The notes under the pieces are model-generated. The model was not told where the DNA came from. It searched no databases and saw only the letters and a list, made by a program, of their open reading frames with translations. A DNA stretch of 64,000 bases from Paraburkholderia sp. UYCP14C (GTDB lineage Bacteria > Pseudomonadota > Gammaproteobacteria > Burkholderiales > Burkholderiaceae): positions 124,001 through 188,000 of the forward strand of contig NZ_SELS01000005.1 of NCBI RefSeq assembly GCF_004197395.1, written 5' to 3'. Shown piece after piece: positions 37,701 to 45,408 of this stretch (the first letter of the stretch is position 1; each line of letters opens with the position of its first letter). The position numbers were made by a program, and so were the translations under genes.

Positions 37701-38215
37701 GTTTCCTCGGGCGATTGAACCCCCGGCTCCATCCGGATCAGGTAGCGGATCTCGTGCTGCAGCCGCTGGTTCAGCGCCACCAGGAAGTTCGCGGTGCCGG
37801 CCGGCGTGCGGTCGATGCTCGCGACGAACTCGGCGAAGCGCGGCGTCATCGGCCGCTTCACGCAGTAGGGCGCGAGTTCGGCCGCGAGCTCAGGCGCGTA
37901 GTCGAACGGAAACTGCTCGGCCGACGGTTCGAGAAAGAAGTCGAACGGGTTGTAGACGGCCATTTCGGCGACCAGATCGACGGTCACCTTGAATTCGCGC
38001 GTCTGCTCGGGAAACACGAGCCGCGCCTGGTAGTTCGCGAACGCGTCCTGCTGCCAGTTGATGAAGTGCCTCGCGGGCTCGACACGCATCGAGTACGACA
38101 GGATCGGCGTACGACAATGCGGCGCGGGCCGCAGCCGCACGACCTGGGGCGACAGCGTAACCAGCCTGTCGTAGCGGTAGTGAGTAACGTGATGCAACGC
38201 GACGCGTATGGACAC
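34730..38215 (-). CDS. Giant transglutaminase-like/DUF2126 (putative amidoligase) protein
   Basis: 1161 residues from a GTG at 38215 with GAGGAG 5-6 bases upstream (start SIRVALHHVTHYRYD). Residues about 1-280 are a transglutaminase-like domain with Cys180 (SGSCRDSG), His229 (DLHAWCEV) and Asp245 (GLDPTSG). Residues about 290-1161 are DUF2126, described in family databases as a putative glutamine-synthetase-like amidoligase. GHTGTGGGNHFVLGGATPAD and RGFEMPPHARMSLVQQLLLR fall in its conserved core. One chain thus combines a bond-cleaving or transferring domain with a bond-forming one. It is the first gene of locus B, 68 bases before the ATP-grasp/alpha-E gene. Confidence 0.93.
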   Translation of the reverse strand: MSIRVALHHVTHYRYDRLVTLSPQVVRLRPAPHCRTPILSYSMRVEPARHFINWQQDAFANYQARLVFPEQTREFKVTVDLVAEMAVYNPFDFFLEPSAEQFPFDYAPELAAELAPYCVKRPMTPRFAEFVASIDRTPAGTANFLVALNQRLQHEIRYLIRMEPGVQSPEETLTNASGSCRDSGWLLVETLRQLGFAARFVSGYLLQLAPDVRSIDGPSGTEVDFTDLHAWCEVYLPGAGWIGLDPTSGLLAGEGHIPVACTPEPGSAAPISGAVDECEVEFGHAMSIERVLESPRVTKPYSEAAWHDVLKMGERVDYELADMDVRLTMGGEPTFVSVRDRDAAEWNTDALGPTKRGYAVALMDRLRERYGANGFLHIGQGKWYPGEQLPRWAMSLYWRADGEPCWHNPALFADEREPGRYTAGDAQRFIAHLAAKLSLDADCIQPGYEDTWYYLWRERRLPVNVDPFDARLDDELERVRLRRVFDAGLASPAGYVLPIGREPGAPGIAPTWITGRWFFRDERMYLIPGDSPMGYRLPLDSLPWVSKTDYPYQHAHDPFAPPQPLRTAAQLRVQYEGGRESRQFAEEGSSARQAAALSLSAADLLSGMPHGGVLAYAPPRRDESPPARGESSKDTLRTAVCVEVRDPKRAAGPKAEADSFGSGRTLLHVFMPPLPDLDDYLDLLAAVEATASELQMQVVLEGYPPPRDPRLKVLQVTPDPGVIEVNIHPAANWDELVDHTEYLYQSAAHSYLSSEKFMLDGRHTGTGGGNHFVLGGATPADSPFLRRPDLLASLIAYWHNHPSLSYLFSGLFIGPTSQAPRVDEARNDQVYELELAFAELQRQVDLLGGRDSAHLPPWMIDRALRNILIDVTGNTHRAEFCIDKLYSPDGPTGRLGLLELRGFEMPPHARMSLVQQLLLRALVARFWRVPYTQRLTRWGTELHDRFLLGTFVKMDFEDVLAELGEAGFAFDNAWFAPHFEFRFPLVGEMTLSGIDLTIRNALEPWHVMGEEGSAGGTVRYVDSSVERLEVRALGLNGNRHVLSVNGVPVPLQPTGRVSEYVAGVRFRAWSQSSALHPTIGVHAPLTFDLVDTWSGRSLGGCQYHVAHPGGRNYQTFPVNAYEAESRRRARFFASGHTPGPLAVGRPQRSLEFPFTLDLRHS

Positions 38216-38552
38216 TCCGGACTCCTCGATGAAAGGGGCAGCCCGCCAAAAAAGCAAGCTCTATGCCGTTGCTGGACTAACTCGCGTGAACCGCCTGGTG
38301 TTGCCTGAATTGCGTGTGCGTTTTGCGTATCTCTTCCGTTGCCGCCGGCTTGCCGCCTGGTCGCGTCGGACCGTGCACCAAAGCGGCGCAGCACCGATGC
38401 ACGATGATGACCGTACTGTGCGTTAAAGCGGTGACGTCTGGCAATCGCGGCATGAAGATTGCGACCGGCTTTCGTCCTCTATCGCACCGATGATCCCGCT
38501 CACAATGGCTGATCACCGCGCACGACATCGCATCGTTCACGAGGCCCGTCCG
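38216..38552. other. 337-bp divergent promoter region of locus B and the metallopeptidase
   Basis: No gene seen. Expected to hold back-to-back promoters for the DUF2126 operon (minus) and the zinc peptidase (plus). I saw no long dyad. Confidence 0.4.
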
Positions 38553-39653
38553 ATGAAAACCTTCCACTGCAATCGCTGCGCGCAACTCGTGTTCTACGAG
38601 AACGTCCGCTGCGAGCGCTGCGAGTCGCTGCTCGGCTATCTGCCGGAGCAGCGGGAGATCAGCGCGTTCGAAGACGCCGGCGACGGCCGCTGGCGCAGTC
38701 TGCATCCCGAGGCGAACGGCGCGCTGTTCCGGCAATGCCACAACTACGCGGTCGAAAACGTCTGCAACTGGATGATCCCGGCCGATTCGCCTGACACGCT
38801 GTGCCACGCCTGCCAGTTGACCCGCACGATTCCGAACCTGAGCGAACCGGAAAACCGGCTCTACTGGTATCGGCTCGAAGTCGCGAAGCGGCGCCTGCTG
38901 TACACGCTGGGCGAGCTTGGCGTCGATGTGCAATCGCGCGACGCGGACCCCGAGCGCGGCCTCGCGTTCGAATTTCTCGCCGACGGCGGCGACGGCGAGC
39001 CCGTGATGACCGGTCACGACAACGGACTGATCACGCTGAACATCGCCGAGGCCGACGACGCGCATCGCGAGAAAGTGCGCACCTCGATGGGCGAACCGTA
39101 CCGCACGCTGCTAGGCCACTTCCGCCACGAGACCGGCCACTATTTCTACAGCCAGCTGATCGAACACGAGCCGCGCTGGCTCGAACCGTTTCGCCAGCTG
39201 TTCGGCGACGAGCAGGCCGACTACGGCGAAGCGCTGAACGCCTACTATCGCGACGGCGCGCCGGCCGACTGGCAGACGTCGTACATCAGCGCGTACGCGA
39301 CGATGCATCCGTGGGAAGACTGGGCGGAGACGTGGGCGCACTATCTGCTGATCGTCGATGTGCTCGATACGTCGACGTCGTACGGACTCGCGCTGCTGCC
39401 CGACGATCCGAGCGAGCCGACGCTGACTGACCGCACGCCGGTCGAGGATGCGAGCTTCGGCAATCTGATGAAGCGCTGGTTTCCGCTCACCTATGCGCTG
39501 AACAGTCTGAACCGCAGTCTCGGCATGCCCGACGGCTATCCGTTCACGTTGGCCGCGCCCGTGGTCGACAAGCTGCGCTTCGTGCATCGCGTGATCGCGG
39601 CGGCGGCCGGCAAGCGCGACAAACCTGGTGACCGCGAACCCATCAGCGCGTAA
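38553..39653 (+). CDS. Zinc-ribbon metallopeptidase (putative zinc-binding peptidase family)
   Basis: 366 residues from the ATG at 38553, with GAGG about 9 bases upstream. An N-terminal zinc ribbon has two CxxC pairs (FHCNRCAQ, RCERCESL), with further cysteines at VCNWM and LCHACQ. The catalytic HExxH is HETGH in LLGHFRHETGHYFYSQLIE, and a downstream Glu-rich EDWAETWAHYLLI is a likely third-ligand region. Families of this type are cytoplasmic zinc peptidases of unknown target. It is divergent from locus B, so it may process the product of that locus, much as Anbu may in locus A. That link is inference from position. Confidence 0.87.
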   Translation: MKTFHCNRCAQLVFYENVRCERCESLLGYLPEQREISAFEDAGDGRWRSLHPEANGALFRQCHNYAVENVCNWMIPADSPDTLCHACQLTRTIPNLSEPENRLYWYRLEVAKRRLLYTLGELGVDVQSRDADPERGLAFEFLADGGDGEPVMTGHDNGLITLNIAEADDAHREKVRTSMGEPYRTLLGHFRHETGHYFYSQLIEHEPRWLEPFRQLFGDEQADYGEALNAYYRDGAPADWQTSYISAYATMHPWEDWAETWAHYLLIVDVLDTSTSYGLALLPDDPSEPTLTDRTPVEDASFGNLMKRWFPLTYALNSLNRSLGMPDGYPFTLAAPVVDKLRFVHRVIAAAAGKRDKPGDREPISA

Positions 39654-39688
39654 AAACGCCCGCCGCCGGACCGACGGCAGCGGGCGTT
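39652..39688 (-). terminator. Terminator between the metallopeptidase and DUF3443 genes
   Basis: Arms AACGCCCGC (39655-39663) and GCGGGCGTT (39680-39688). On the minus strand the hairpin is followed by five Ts (39652-39656), so it ends the DUF3443 transcript. It may also stop the convergent peptidase transcript. Confidence 0.75.
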
Positions 39689-39731
39689 GTGGACGCTCGT
39701 CATCGCGCAGCGAGCAATCGGCTACGTCACC

Positions 39732-41039
39732 TCAGTAGGCCACATAAGGCCCCGTCCCACCCGGCGTCGACTGCTGCTCGATCGCCGCATACACGTTGCG
39801 GCCATAGAAGAACGGCAGGCCCCAGTCGAACACCGTCGACGTGACGAATGCCGGTCCCGCGAGCAGCGGCAATGCCGAGTCGCCGTTATAGGTCTGTGCA
39901 ATCGACAGCGCGTTGCCGACGTTGAACGTCACCGCGCTCGTCGTGCCGTTCACGCCTTCGATCATCGCGCTCAACTGCTGCGTCGAGCCTGGGCAGTAAT
40001 ACGCGCTGTTCGGGCTCGGGCAGGGCGACATCGAGCCGGTCTGGAAGAAGAGTCCGGTCGAGCCGCTGTCCATGATGCTGCGCGTGTATGTCGTGCCGTT
40101 CTGCACCGTCGTGAACGTGCCGTTCGACGGACTCACGCCGATCACCTGCGCCCCGCCGAGCCCATTGTTGCTTTGCGTGCCGATGCCGAACACCAGCTCG
40201 CCCGACACCGATGGCGCGCCGCCCGACACGGTCGGCAGACTCAGCATCGAGCCGTTGTTGTCGGTCGCGAAGTACGGCACCGGATTGGCCACCTGGTATG
40301 TTTCCGCGAGCGGTATCGACGAGCAACTGGTGCCGCTGCATCCGTAGTAGGTCGCGGGGATCGCCTGCTGCACGCAGTTCGCGCCGCAGTCGTGCTTGAA
40401 CACGCCGATGCCGAGAATGCCGTTCGCCTGCAACGCGGCCGGCGTGTTGCGCGCCGCGCCGACGGCCGCGCAATCGCCCGGCAGCGACGCGTAGCCCGGA
40501 TCGATCACCTGGATCGGCAGCGACGCGGCTTTCTCGCCGGCGATCTGCACGTCGGCGAGCTTCACCGCGCCCCACGTGTAGCCGTCGAAGAACTGCATGC
40601 ATTCGGCGACGAGGTTGCCCGAACCGTCCTTTTGCTGCGGCAGGCTCATCGACGCGGGCAATTGCGACGCGAACACGCGCACGCCCCACGAGCCGGTATC
40701 GACGAGCACGTGATCGATCGTCTGGCAGGTGCTGGTGCCGGGCGCGCAGATCGTGATGCTGACGAACGGCATATTCGGCACGCTGCTGATGCCCGAGTCG
40801 ACAGTCACGCGCACCGCGTTGGCGGCCAGCACCTGCGGCGACGGCGACGTGTTGGTCACAGTCGAACCCGACGAACTGGTCGAGCTGCCCGAACCGTTCG
40901 AGCTGCTGGAGGTGCCCGAATTGGCCGTGGTGCTCGCGCTGCCACCCCCGCCGCCCCCGCCGCACGCGCTCAACAGCAGCGCCAAAACCACGACGGGCGC
41001 CGCGCCCAGCAGGTTCATCCACGAAGACCTGGATCGCAT
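39732..41039 (-). CDS. DUF3443 lipoprotein
   Basis: 435 residues from the ATG at 41039 (GGAG upstream). Lipobox LLLSAC is followed by a run of Gly, then a Ser/Thr-rich linker. The body matches DUF3443: HVLVDTGSWGVRVFASQLPA (an aspartic-protease-like DTG), QANGILGIGVFKHDCG and MDSGSTGLFF. The two DTG/DSG motifs suggest a pepsin-like fold, but activity is not established for the family. It lies 11 bases after DUF2844 and is co-transcribed with it. Confidence 0.88.
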   Translation of the reverse strand: MRSRSSWMNLLGAAPVVVLALLLSACGGGGGGGSASTTANSGTSSSSNGSGSSTSSSGSTVTNTSPSPQVLAANAVRVTVDSGISSVPNMPFVSITICAPGTSTCQTIDHVLVDTGSWGVRVFASQLPASMSLPQQKDGSGNLVAECMQFFDGYTWGAVKLADVQIAGEKAASLPIQVIDPGYASLPGDCAAVGAARNTPAALQANGILGIGVFKHDCGANCVQQAIPATYYGCSGTSCSSIPLAETYQVANPVPYFATDNNGSMLSLPTVSGGAPSVSGELVFGIGTQSNNGLGGAQVIGVSPSNGTFTTVQNGTTYTRSIMDSGSTGLFFQTGSMSPCPSPNSAYYCPGSTQQLSAMIEGVNGTTSAVTFNVGNALSIAQTYNGDSALPLLAGPAFVTSTVFDWGLPFFYGRNVYAAIEQQSTPGGTGPYVAY

Positions 41040-41050
41040 GATTCGCTCCG

Positions 41051-41509
41051 TTATTGAACGACGCTGACGTCGACGCCCGCGGGCACCGCCCGCGGCAGAT
41101 ACGCGTAGCCGGTGAACGCGCGCAGATGGCCGCTCGAGAACACCACGAGGTCGCTGCTCGACACCGCCAGCGGCACGCCGCGCCGCGTTGCGCTGGCGGC
41201 GACGTAGGCGTCGAAGGACGCGCCGAGCATCGCCTTCAGGTCGGGCAGCGTCGGACCATCCCACGCGACGCCGAACACGATGCCGTTGGCCGCCACGTAC
41301 TCGCGCACCTCGGTGCCGGAGGGCAGCGTCAGCGTATGCACCGAATACGCGCCTTGTGCGCTGGCCGCGTGCGCGACCGCGTGCAGGCGCGTCTGATCGC
41401 CGTCGACGGTGCTGGCGCCATGGCCGAGCGTCGCGTGCGCGGCGAACGGCAACGCGCAGCATGCCCCGAGCATTGCGCAGGCAATGCGGGTAAGAAGCAT
41501 CGGTTTCAA
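41051..41509 (-). CDS. DUF2844 secreted protein
   Basis: 152 residues if the TTG at 41509 is used. It has AGGGA 6 bases upstream, whereas the ATG at 41500 would be 15 bases from it. Signal peptide ends CALPFAAHA before TLGHGASTV. The mature part matches DUF2844 (VREYVAANGIVFGVAWDGPT, then LPDLKAMLG). Together with DUF3443 it forms the two-gene unit frequent in Burkholderia and relatives. No function is known. Confidence 0.85.
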   Translation of the reverse strand: MKPMLLTRIACAMLGACCALPFAAHATLGHGASTVDGDQTRLHAVAHAASAQGAYSVHTLTLPSGTEVREYVAANGIVFGVAWDGPTLPDLKAMLGASFDAYVAASATRRGVPLAVSSSDLVVFSSGHLRAFTGYAYLPRAVPAGVDVSVVQ

Positions 41510-42026
41510 GAGATTTCCCTTCGAGGTGAAACGCCGCGACCGGCCTGAAGCCGATCGCAAACGCGAAACTAGGGGCGCACACCTGGCCGGCTGAGCCGGG
41601 TTGCTTTCACGCCGGTTGGGTTGCGTGAATGCGTCTACGGAAGGGCGAGGCGAAACTTTAGTCAGGGGAATGGGGGGCGGCAATCGTTTGCTACGCGATT
41701 TAAACCTTTCGCGGGCCCCGAATGGTTCGGCTACTTTTGATCAGGGTGGACAAAGCCGTTTAGCGACAATGCTTTGACGCTTATTCCGTTTCCGTCTGAC
41801 ATTTAAAACTCACAGACTGCGGAAACTGCGGGCGCCACGCGTAAAAGCTGCGAATGTGAGTAACGTTTCTTATCGATGTAAGCGTCTTCTGAATAACGGG
41901 CAAGTCATGTGCGCATTCCTCTGACTACATGCGACTTGCGACACGAATCGCGACGGGCAAAAAAAAATCGCTAAGGGCCTGTGCAGGCCCTTAGCGACGT
42001 AGATCGTTCGGAACTCGCGGCGCGTG
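41510..42026. other. 517-bp non-coding region before the DUF2844 operon
   Basis: AT-richer sequence with the presumed promoter of the DUF2844 operon and, at its right end, the phasin terminator (41959-41997). No gene or RNA recognised. Confidence 0.45.
41959..41997 (-). terminator. Rho-independent terminator of the phasin gene
   Basis: 14-bp stem (41968-41981 / 41984-41997) with a very short loop. The nine As at 41959-41967 give a T-run on the minus strand, 30 bases past the phasin stop. Confidence 0.93.
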
Positions 42027-42452
42027 CTACTTCTTCTGCTGCTGAAGAAGCGACTTCAGCTCCTGCACGTTCTCCTCTACGCGTTTCGCGATCACCGCAT
42101 ACGACTCCGCCTGCGTCTGATACGCGGCTTGCGCGAGCTGTTGCATGTCGGCGAGGGATTTGTGCAGGCTCTGCTGGATCAGCTCCGCGGTTTTACTCGA
42201 CGGCGCGGCGCCTGCCGCCGTGAGCTGGGTCGTCAACGCCTGTAGCTCGCCCAGCGTGGTGCGCAGCATGTCGGCCTGTTTCTGCGCGAGCGACTGCATG
42301 CCCTGGAATGCTGTCTGATTCGCCTGAACCAGCGCTTCCATGTCCTTGCGGCGCGCTTCCATGATGGCGGGCACGTCGAAACCGGGGAGCTTGAACTGTT
42401 CAAGCATTTTGGTCAGATCGCCAAACGGGTTGGCTGCATCGGGTCGGTCCAT
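42027..42452 (-). CDS. Phasin-family protein
   Basis: 141 residues from the ATG at 42452 (AAGGAGG 7 bases upstream). Almost wholly helical, with EARRKDMEALVQANQTAFQG and KSLADMQQLAQAAYQ as in the phasin family. Phasins coat polyhydroxyalkanoate granules and keep them dispersed. No PHA synthase is nearby. Short for the classic 180-190-residue PhaP but within the family range. It has its own strong terminator. Confidence 0.88.
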   Translation of the reverse strand: MDRPDAANPFGDLTKMLEQFKLPGFDVPAIMEARRKDMEALVQANQTAFQGMQSLAQKQADMLRTTLGELQALTTQLTAAGAAPSSKTAELIQQSLHKSLADMQQLAQAAYQTQAESYAVIAKRVEENVQELKSLLQQQKK

Positions 42453-42818
42453 GCGAAATCCTCCTTGCGGTTGAAGATTCATCGCCTCTGCGCCGCCCAC
42501 ACCAGGCGCGACGCCGATGCCGGCGGCTGCTGTGCCGCGCTCGCCGCCACGCGGACGTGCTTTTGGGGTCGCACGGCACATCGCAGCAATCATGCGCTAT
42601 CCGGCTGCGTTGCGCCAGCGGACTCACCCTGACGCATATCGGTCCGCGGCGACGCGCGTCGCTTCGAGAACCGCGCTGCGCGCCGCTAAGCGGCGCGCAG
42701 CGAAAGGCTCGGAAAGTTACTGAATGGCTTTCGTAACCCGACCGATCAAGGGGTCGACTATCGTTGCGGGGAGCCGGTCCATCGTGGCACCGGAGCTGTT
42801 TTCGATGGGAGCGACATC
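42453..42818. other. 366-bp non-coding region between phasin and secreted protein
   Basis: Divergent promoters expected; no gene recognised. The phasin frame is open upstream of 42452 but has no domain there. Confidence 0.4.
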
Positions 42819-43271
42819 ATGAGAAAAGTATTCTTCAGCGCGGCCGTGGCCGCGATTCTTGGCATCAGCGCGACGGCCGCGCTCGCCGACGACGCCATGT
42901 CGCCGGCCCCGCCCTCCGCCATGCACGACGGCGGCCCGCGCGGCGACGGGCCGCCGCGGCATGGTCCGATGATGGGTCACCCGAGCCCGACCTTCGCGGT
43001 GATCAACGATCTCGAACAGTTGCGCCGTCTGTATGCGCTGAACGGCCACGAAGGGGAGATCGTCGCGGTCTACCACGACGTGCTCAACAAGACCCAGGAC
43101 CCGATGCTGCGTCACTACGTGTACGACTCGCTGGCGCGCGAGCAGTTGAAGCCCGCCAATCCCGAGCAGGCGATCGCGACGCTGCGCACGAGTCTCGCCG
43201 AAGATCTCGCGGCGGCGAACAAGGCGCCGCATGGCACGCCGCCGGCGCCGCCAACGGCGCAACCGCAATAA
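42819..43271 (+). CDS. Secreted Met/Pro/His-rich protein of unknown function
   Basis: 150 residues. Signal peptide MRKVFFSAAVAAILGISATAALA, then a Met/Pro/Gly/His-rich stretch (PPRHGPMMGHPSPT) that could bind copper or another metal. The helical C-terminus has VYHDVLNKTQDPMLRHYVYD. GGGAG lies about 8 bases upstream. A terminator follows at 43295. No family recognised; the metal idea is inference from composition. Confidence 0.8.
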   Translation: MRKVFFSAAVAAILGISATAALADDAMSPAPPSAMHDGGPRGDGPPRHGPMMGHPSPTFAVINDLEQLRRLYALNGHEGEIVAVYHDVLNKTQDPMLRHYVYDSLAREQLKPANPEQAIATLRTSLAEDLAAANKAPHGTPPAPPTAQPQ

Positions 43272-43294
43272 TTTTTTATCGCGAATCGCGAATG

Positions 43295-43323
43295 GAGCGC
43301 CGCGCCAAGTAGCGCTCTTTTTT
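43295..43323 (+). terminator. Terminator of the secreted-protein gene
   Basis: 6-bp stem GAGCGC / GCGCTC (43295-43300, 43312-43317) followed by six Ts (43318-43323). Confidence 0.75.
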
Positions 43324-43522
43324 GCCCCGGCCTATGCGAGCGCGTTCGGATGACCGGGCGATCTCCGCCTCTTGCGGACCGTTGGAAGCGCTCCCGCAGC
43401 CCCGCCCCGAGCGGCTCCCGGGGACTACGTTGGCTGGCCCACATTGGCGCATCACTGGCACTTCTCATCTTCCGTCAGGTGATTACGATAGGGGCTTTGC
43501 AACGTCAGGACAGGGTGAAGGA

Positions 43523-43606
43523 ATGCGCTATCCGCTGGACATCGCCATTGCCGCCGCCCTGCTCGTATTCGTGCTGTGCTGCATCGTCAAGCTCGCTTTG
43601 AACTGA
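43523..43606 (+). CDS. Possible 27-residue single-span membrane peptide
   Basis: MRYPLDIAIAAALLVFVLCC and a short basic end, a single hydrophobic span. AGGG lies about 7 bases upstream. It sits alone in a 656-bp gap (43272-43927) that holds no other gene I can support. It could be a real small membrane protein or chance. Confidence 0.35.
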   Translation: MRYPLDIAIAAALLVFVLCCIVKLALN

Positions 43607-43927
43607 TCGGCGACTCGACGTCCACGCCCTCTTCTTCGTCTCGCTCCCCCGCCGTTTCGCGTCGCGCTTCGCCGTGCAAGGTGCCGCGCACGGCCGCGCT
43701 TCGCGCCTCGTTTCGCCGTGACATCGCTCGAAATAATTGTTGAATGGAGTTCGACGGGCCCCTCACCCATACTTCGTTCGCTGCCGGTGCGTGACGAAAC
43801 ACAGACGCATGAGATCGATAGTCCTTACGTGCGAATCCCTTCGCCGATGATCGACGATCCCTCGGTTGCCCGATCATCGGCGATGGACTCGAACAGACTG
43901 GCACCGCGTGCCGACGACAGGATCATC

Positions 43928-44719
43928 ATGTTGACTTCAGTGAACTTCATCAAAAAGAACGCCGTCCGTTTCACCTGCATGGCACTCGTGTGCAGCGGCG
44001 CGCTGCTGAGCGGCTGCGCCGGCGCCAGCGTCACGAATCTGAGCACGACGGGCATGTCCGCGACGGCCGACGCCGGCACGCAGTCGACCATGCATCCGGA
44101 CACGATCTACGTGTACGCGTTCGATGCCGATCCGCAGCAGGTCAAGCTCGATAACCACGGCATGCTGCAGAAACTGAAGACGCAGTTGTCGGGCTCCTCG
44201 GACGCGCAGAAGCAGGTTGCCGACGCCGCGCAGGTGCGCGAGCAGGTCGCCGACGAGATCGTGCACCAACTGCAGGCGAAGGGTCTGCACGCGGTGCGCG
44301 CCGACGCGCCGGTGCCCGCCGGCCAGAACGTGCTGCTCGTGCAAGGCAGCTTCGAGACCATCGACGCCGGCAATCGCCGCCGCCGTACGCTGATCGGCTT
44401 GGGCGCGGGCAAGAGCGAGGTGAGCAGCGAGGTGCGGATCGTTTACCAACCCGCTGTCGGCGCGCCGCGCGTGGTGCAAAGCTTCACGGCCAACGCGGAC
44501 AGCGGCAAGATGCCGGGCATGGTCGAAACCGCCGGGGTCGGTGCGGCGGCCGGCACCGTCGCGACCGCGGCAGCGGCCGGCGCGGGCCTGCACGGCGTGA
44601 CCGAAACGAAGCGCGCGGGTGTGTCGGACGATGCAAAGCGCCTGGGCGATGCGGTCGCGAAACAGATTGCTCAGTTCGGCGTCGAAGCCGGCTGGATGCA
44701 GGCCGCGCAGAAGAGCTGA
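43928..44719 (+). CDS. DUF4410 lipoprotein
   Basis: 263 residues from the ATG at 43928, with AGGA 6 bases upstream. Lipobox LLSGCAGAS after a hydrophobic signal. The body matches DUF4410 (TIYVYAFDADPQQVKLDN, then LLVQGSFETIDAGNRRRRTL). The C-terminal part has an Ala/Gly-rich membrane-like stretch (AGVGAAAGTVATAAAAGAGL). Function unknown; probably outer-membrane associated. A strong terminator follows. Confidence 0.87.
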   Translation: MLTSVNFIKKNAVRFTCMALVCSGALLSGCAGASVTNLSTTGMSATADAGTQSTMHPDTIYVYAFDADPQQVKLDNHGMLQKLKTQLSGSSDAQKQVADAAQVREQVADEIVHQLQAKGLHAVRADAPVPAGQNVLLVQGSFETIDAGNRRRRTLIGLGAGKSEVSSEVRIVYQPAVGAPRVVQSFTANADSGKMPGMVETAGVGAAAGTVATAAAAGAGLHGVTETKRAGVSDDAKRLGDAVAKQIAQFGVEAGWMQAAQKS

Positions 44720-44782
44720 GCGGTTGAGCCTGGCGGGCTGTGCGGCGGACTGCGCACCCGACCAAAGAGCACGGTTTGAAAG

Positions 44783-44824
44783 ACGCGGCGGTGTGGAGCG
44801 AAGTCCACACCGCCGCGTTTTTTT
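44783..44824 (+). terminator. Rho-independent terminator after the DUF4410 gene
   Basis: 15-bp stem (44783-44797 / 44804-44818) with a 6-base loop and Ts to 44824. Also lies just past the end of the convergent response-regulator gene. Confidence 0.93.
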
Positions 44825-44842
44825 ATCTACGCGCACCCGTCG

Positions 44843-45274
44843 CTATCCGCGCCACAACCGTCGCAACAGGGCGAGCAGCGTGGCCGGCGCGGTGCCCTTC
44901 TGGCAATAGCCGTCGAAGTTGTGACGCTCGCGGCCGGTTTCCCTCACGTGGTCTTCGTCAAGCGACGTGAACGCGACGATGCCAAGGCTGTGCGTCGGTA
45001 GATAGCGGCGCAGCGCGCTCGCCGTTTCGTAGCCGTCGCGCTCCGGCATCATGATGTCGAGCACGACGACATCGGGCACCCAGTTGCGCACGCAGTGCAG
45101 CGCCGCCGTGCAGCCTGTCGCGGCGCGCGCCTCGACGCCCTCGTAGGAAAGCCAGGTGGCAAGCGCTTCGGCGGCGTTCTCGTTGTCGTCGACGACGAGC
45201 ACGCGGGGCACGTCATGCAATAGCTGGACCTCTCGGGCGCTCCACCTCTGGCAGGTAGTCGGATTTCGTGACAT
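44843..45274 (-). CDS. Stand-alone response-regulator receiver protein
   Basis: 143 residues from the ATG at 45274. CheY-like receiver: acidic pair Asp29-Asp30 (LVVDDNEN), phospho-acceptor Asp73 (VVLDIMMPERDG), Thr/Ser near 103 (AFTSLDED) and Lys126 (CQKGTAP). There is no output domain and no histidine kinase nearby. It lies back to back with the TonB-receptor remnant. An orphan phosphorelay or output-sharing role is possible. Confidence 0.88.
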   Translation of the reverse strand: MSRNPTTCQRWSAREVQLLHDVPRVLVVDDNENAAEALATWLSYEGVEARAATGCTAALHCVRNWVPDVVVLDIMMPERDGYETASALRRYLPTHSLGIVAFTSLDEDHVRETGRERHNFDGYCQKGTAPATLLALLRRLWRG

Positions 45275-45408
45275 GTATGGCGGCCTGCGACTGAACCTTT
45301 CGATGGGCAGCAAGCGCCGTACCTCGGCTGCGGAGCCGTCAGATCCGCGCGTCGTGGCGGTCCAACGCCATCAGAAACACCCACTTTTGCCATCTGTTCT
45401 GTCAATCG

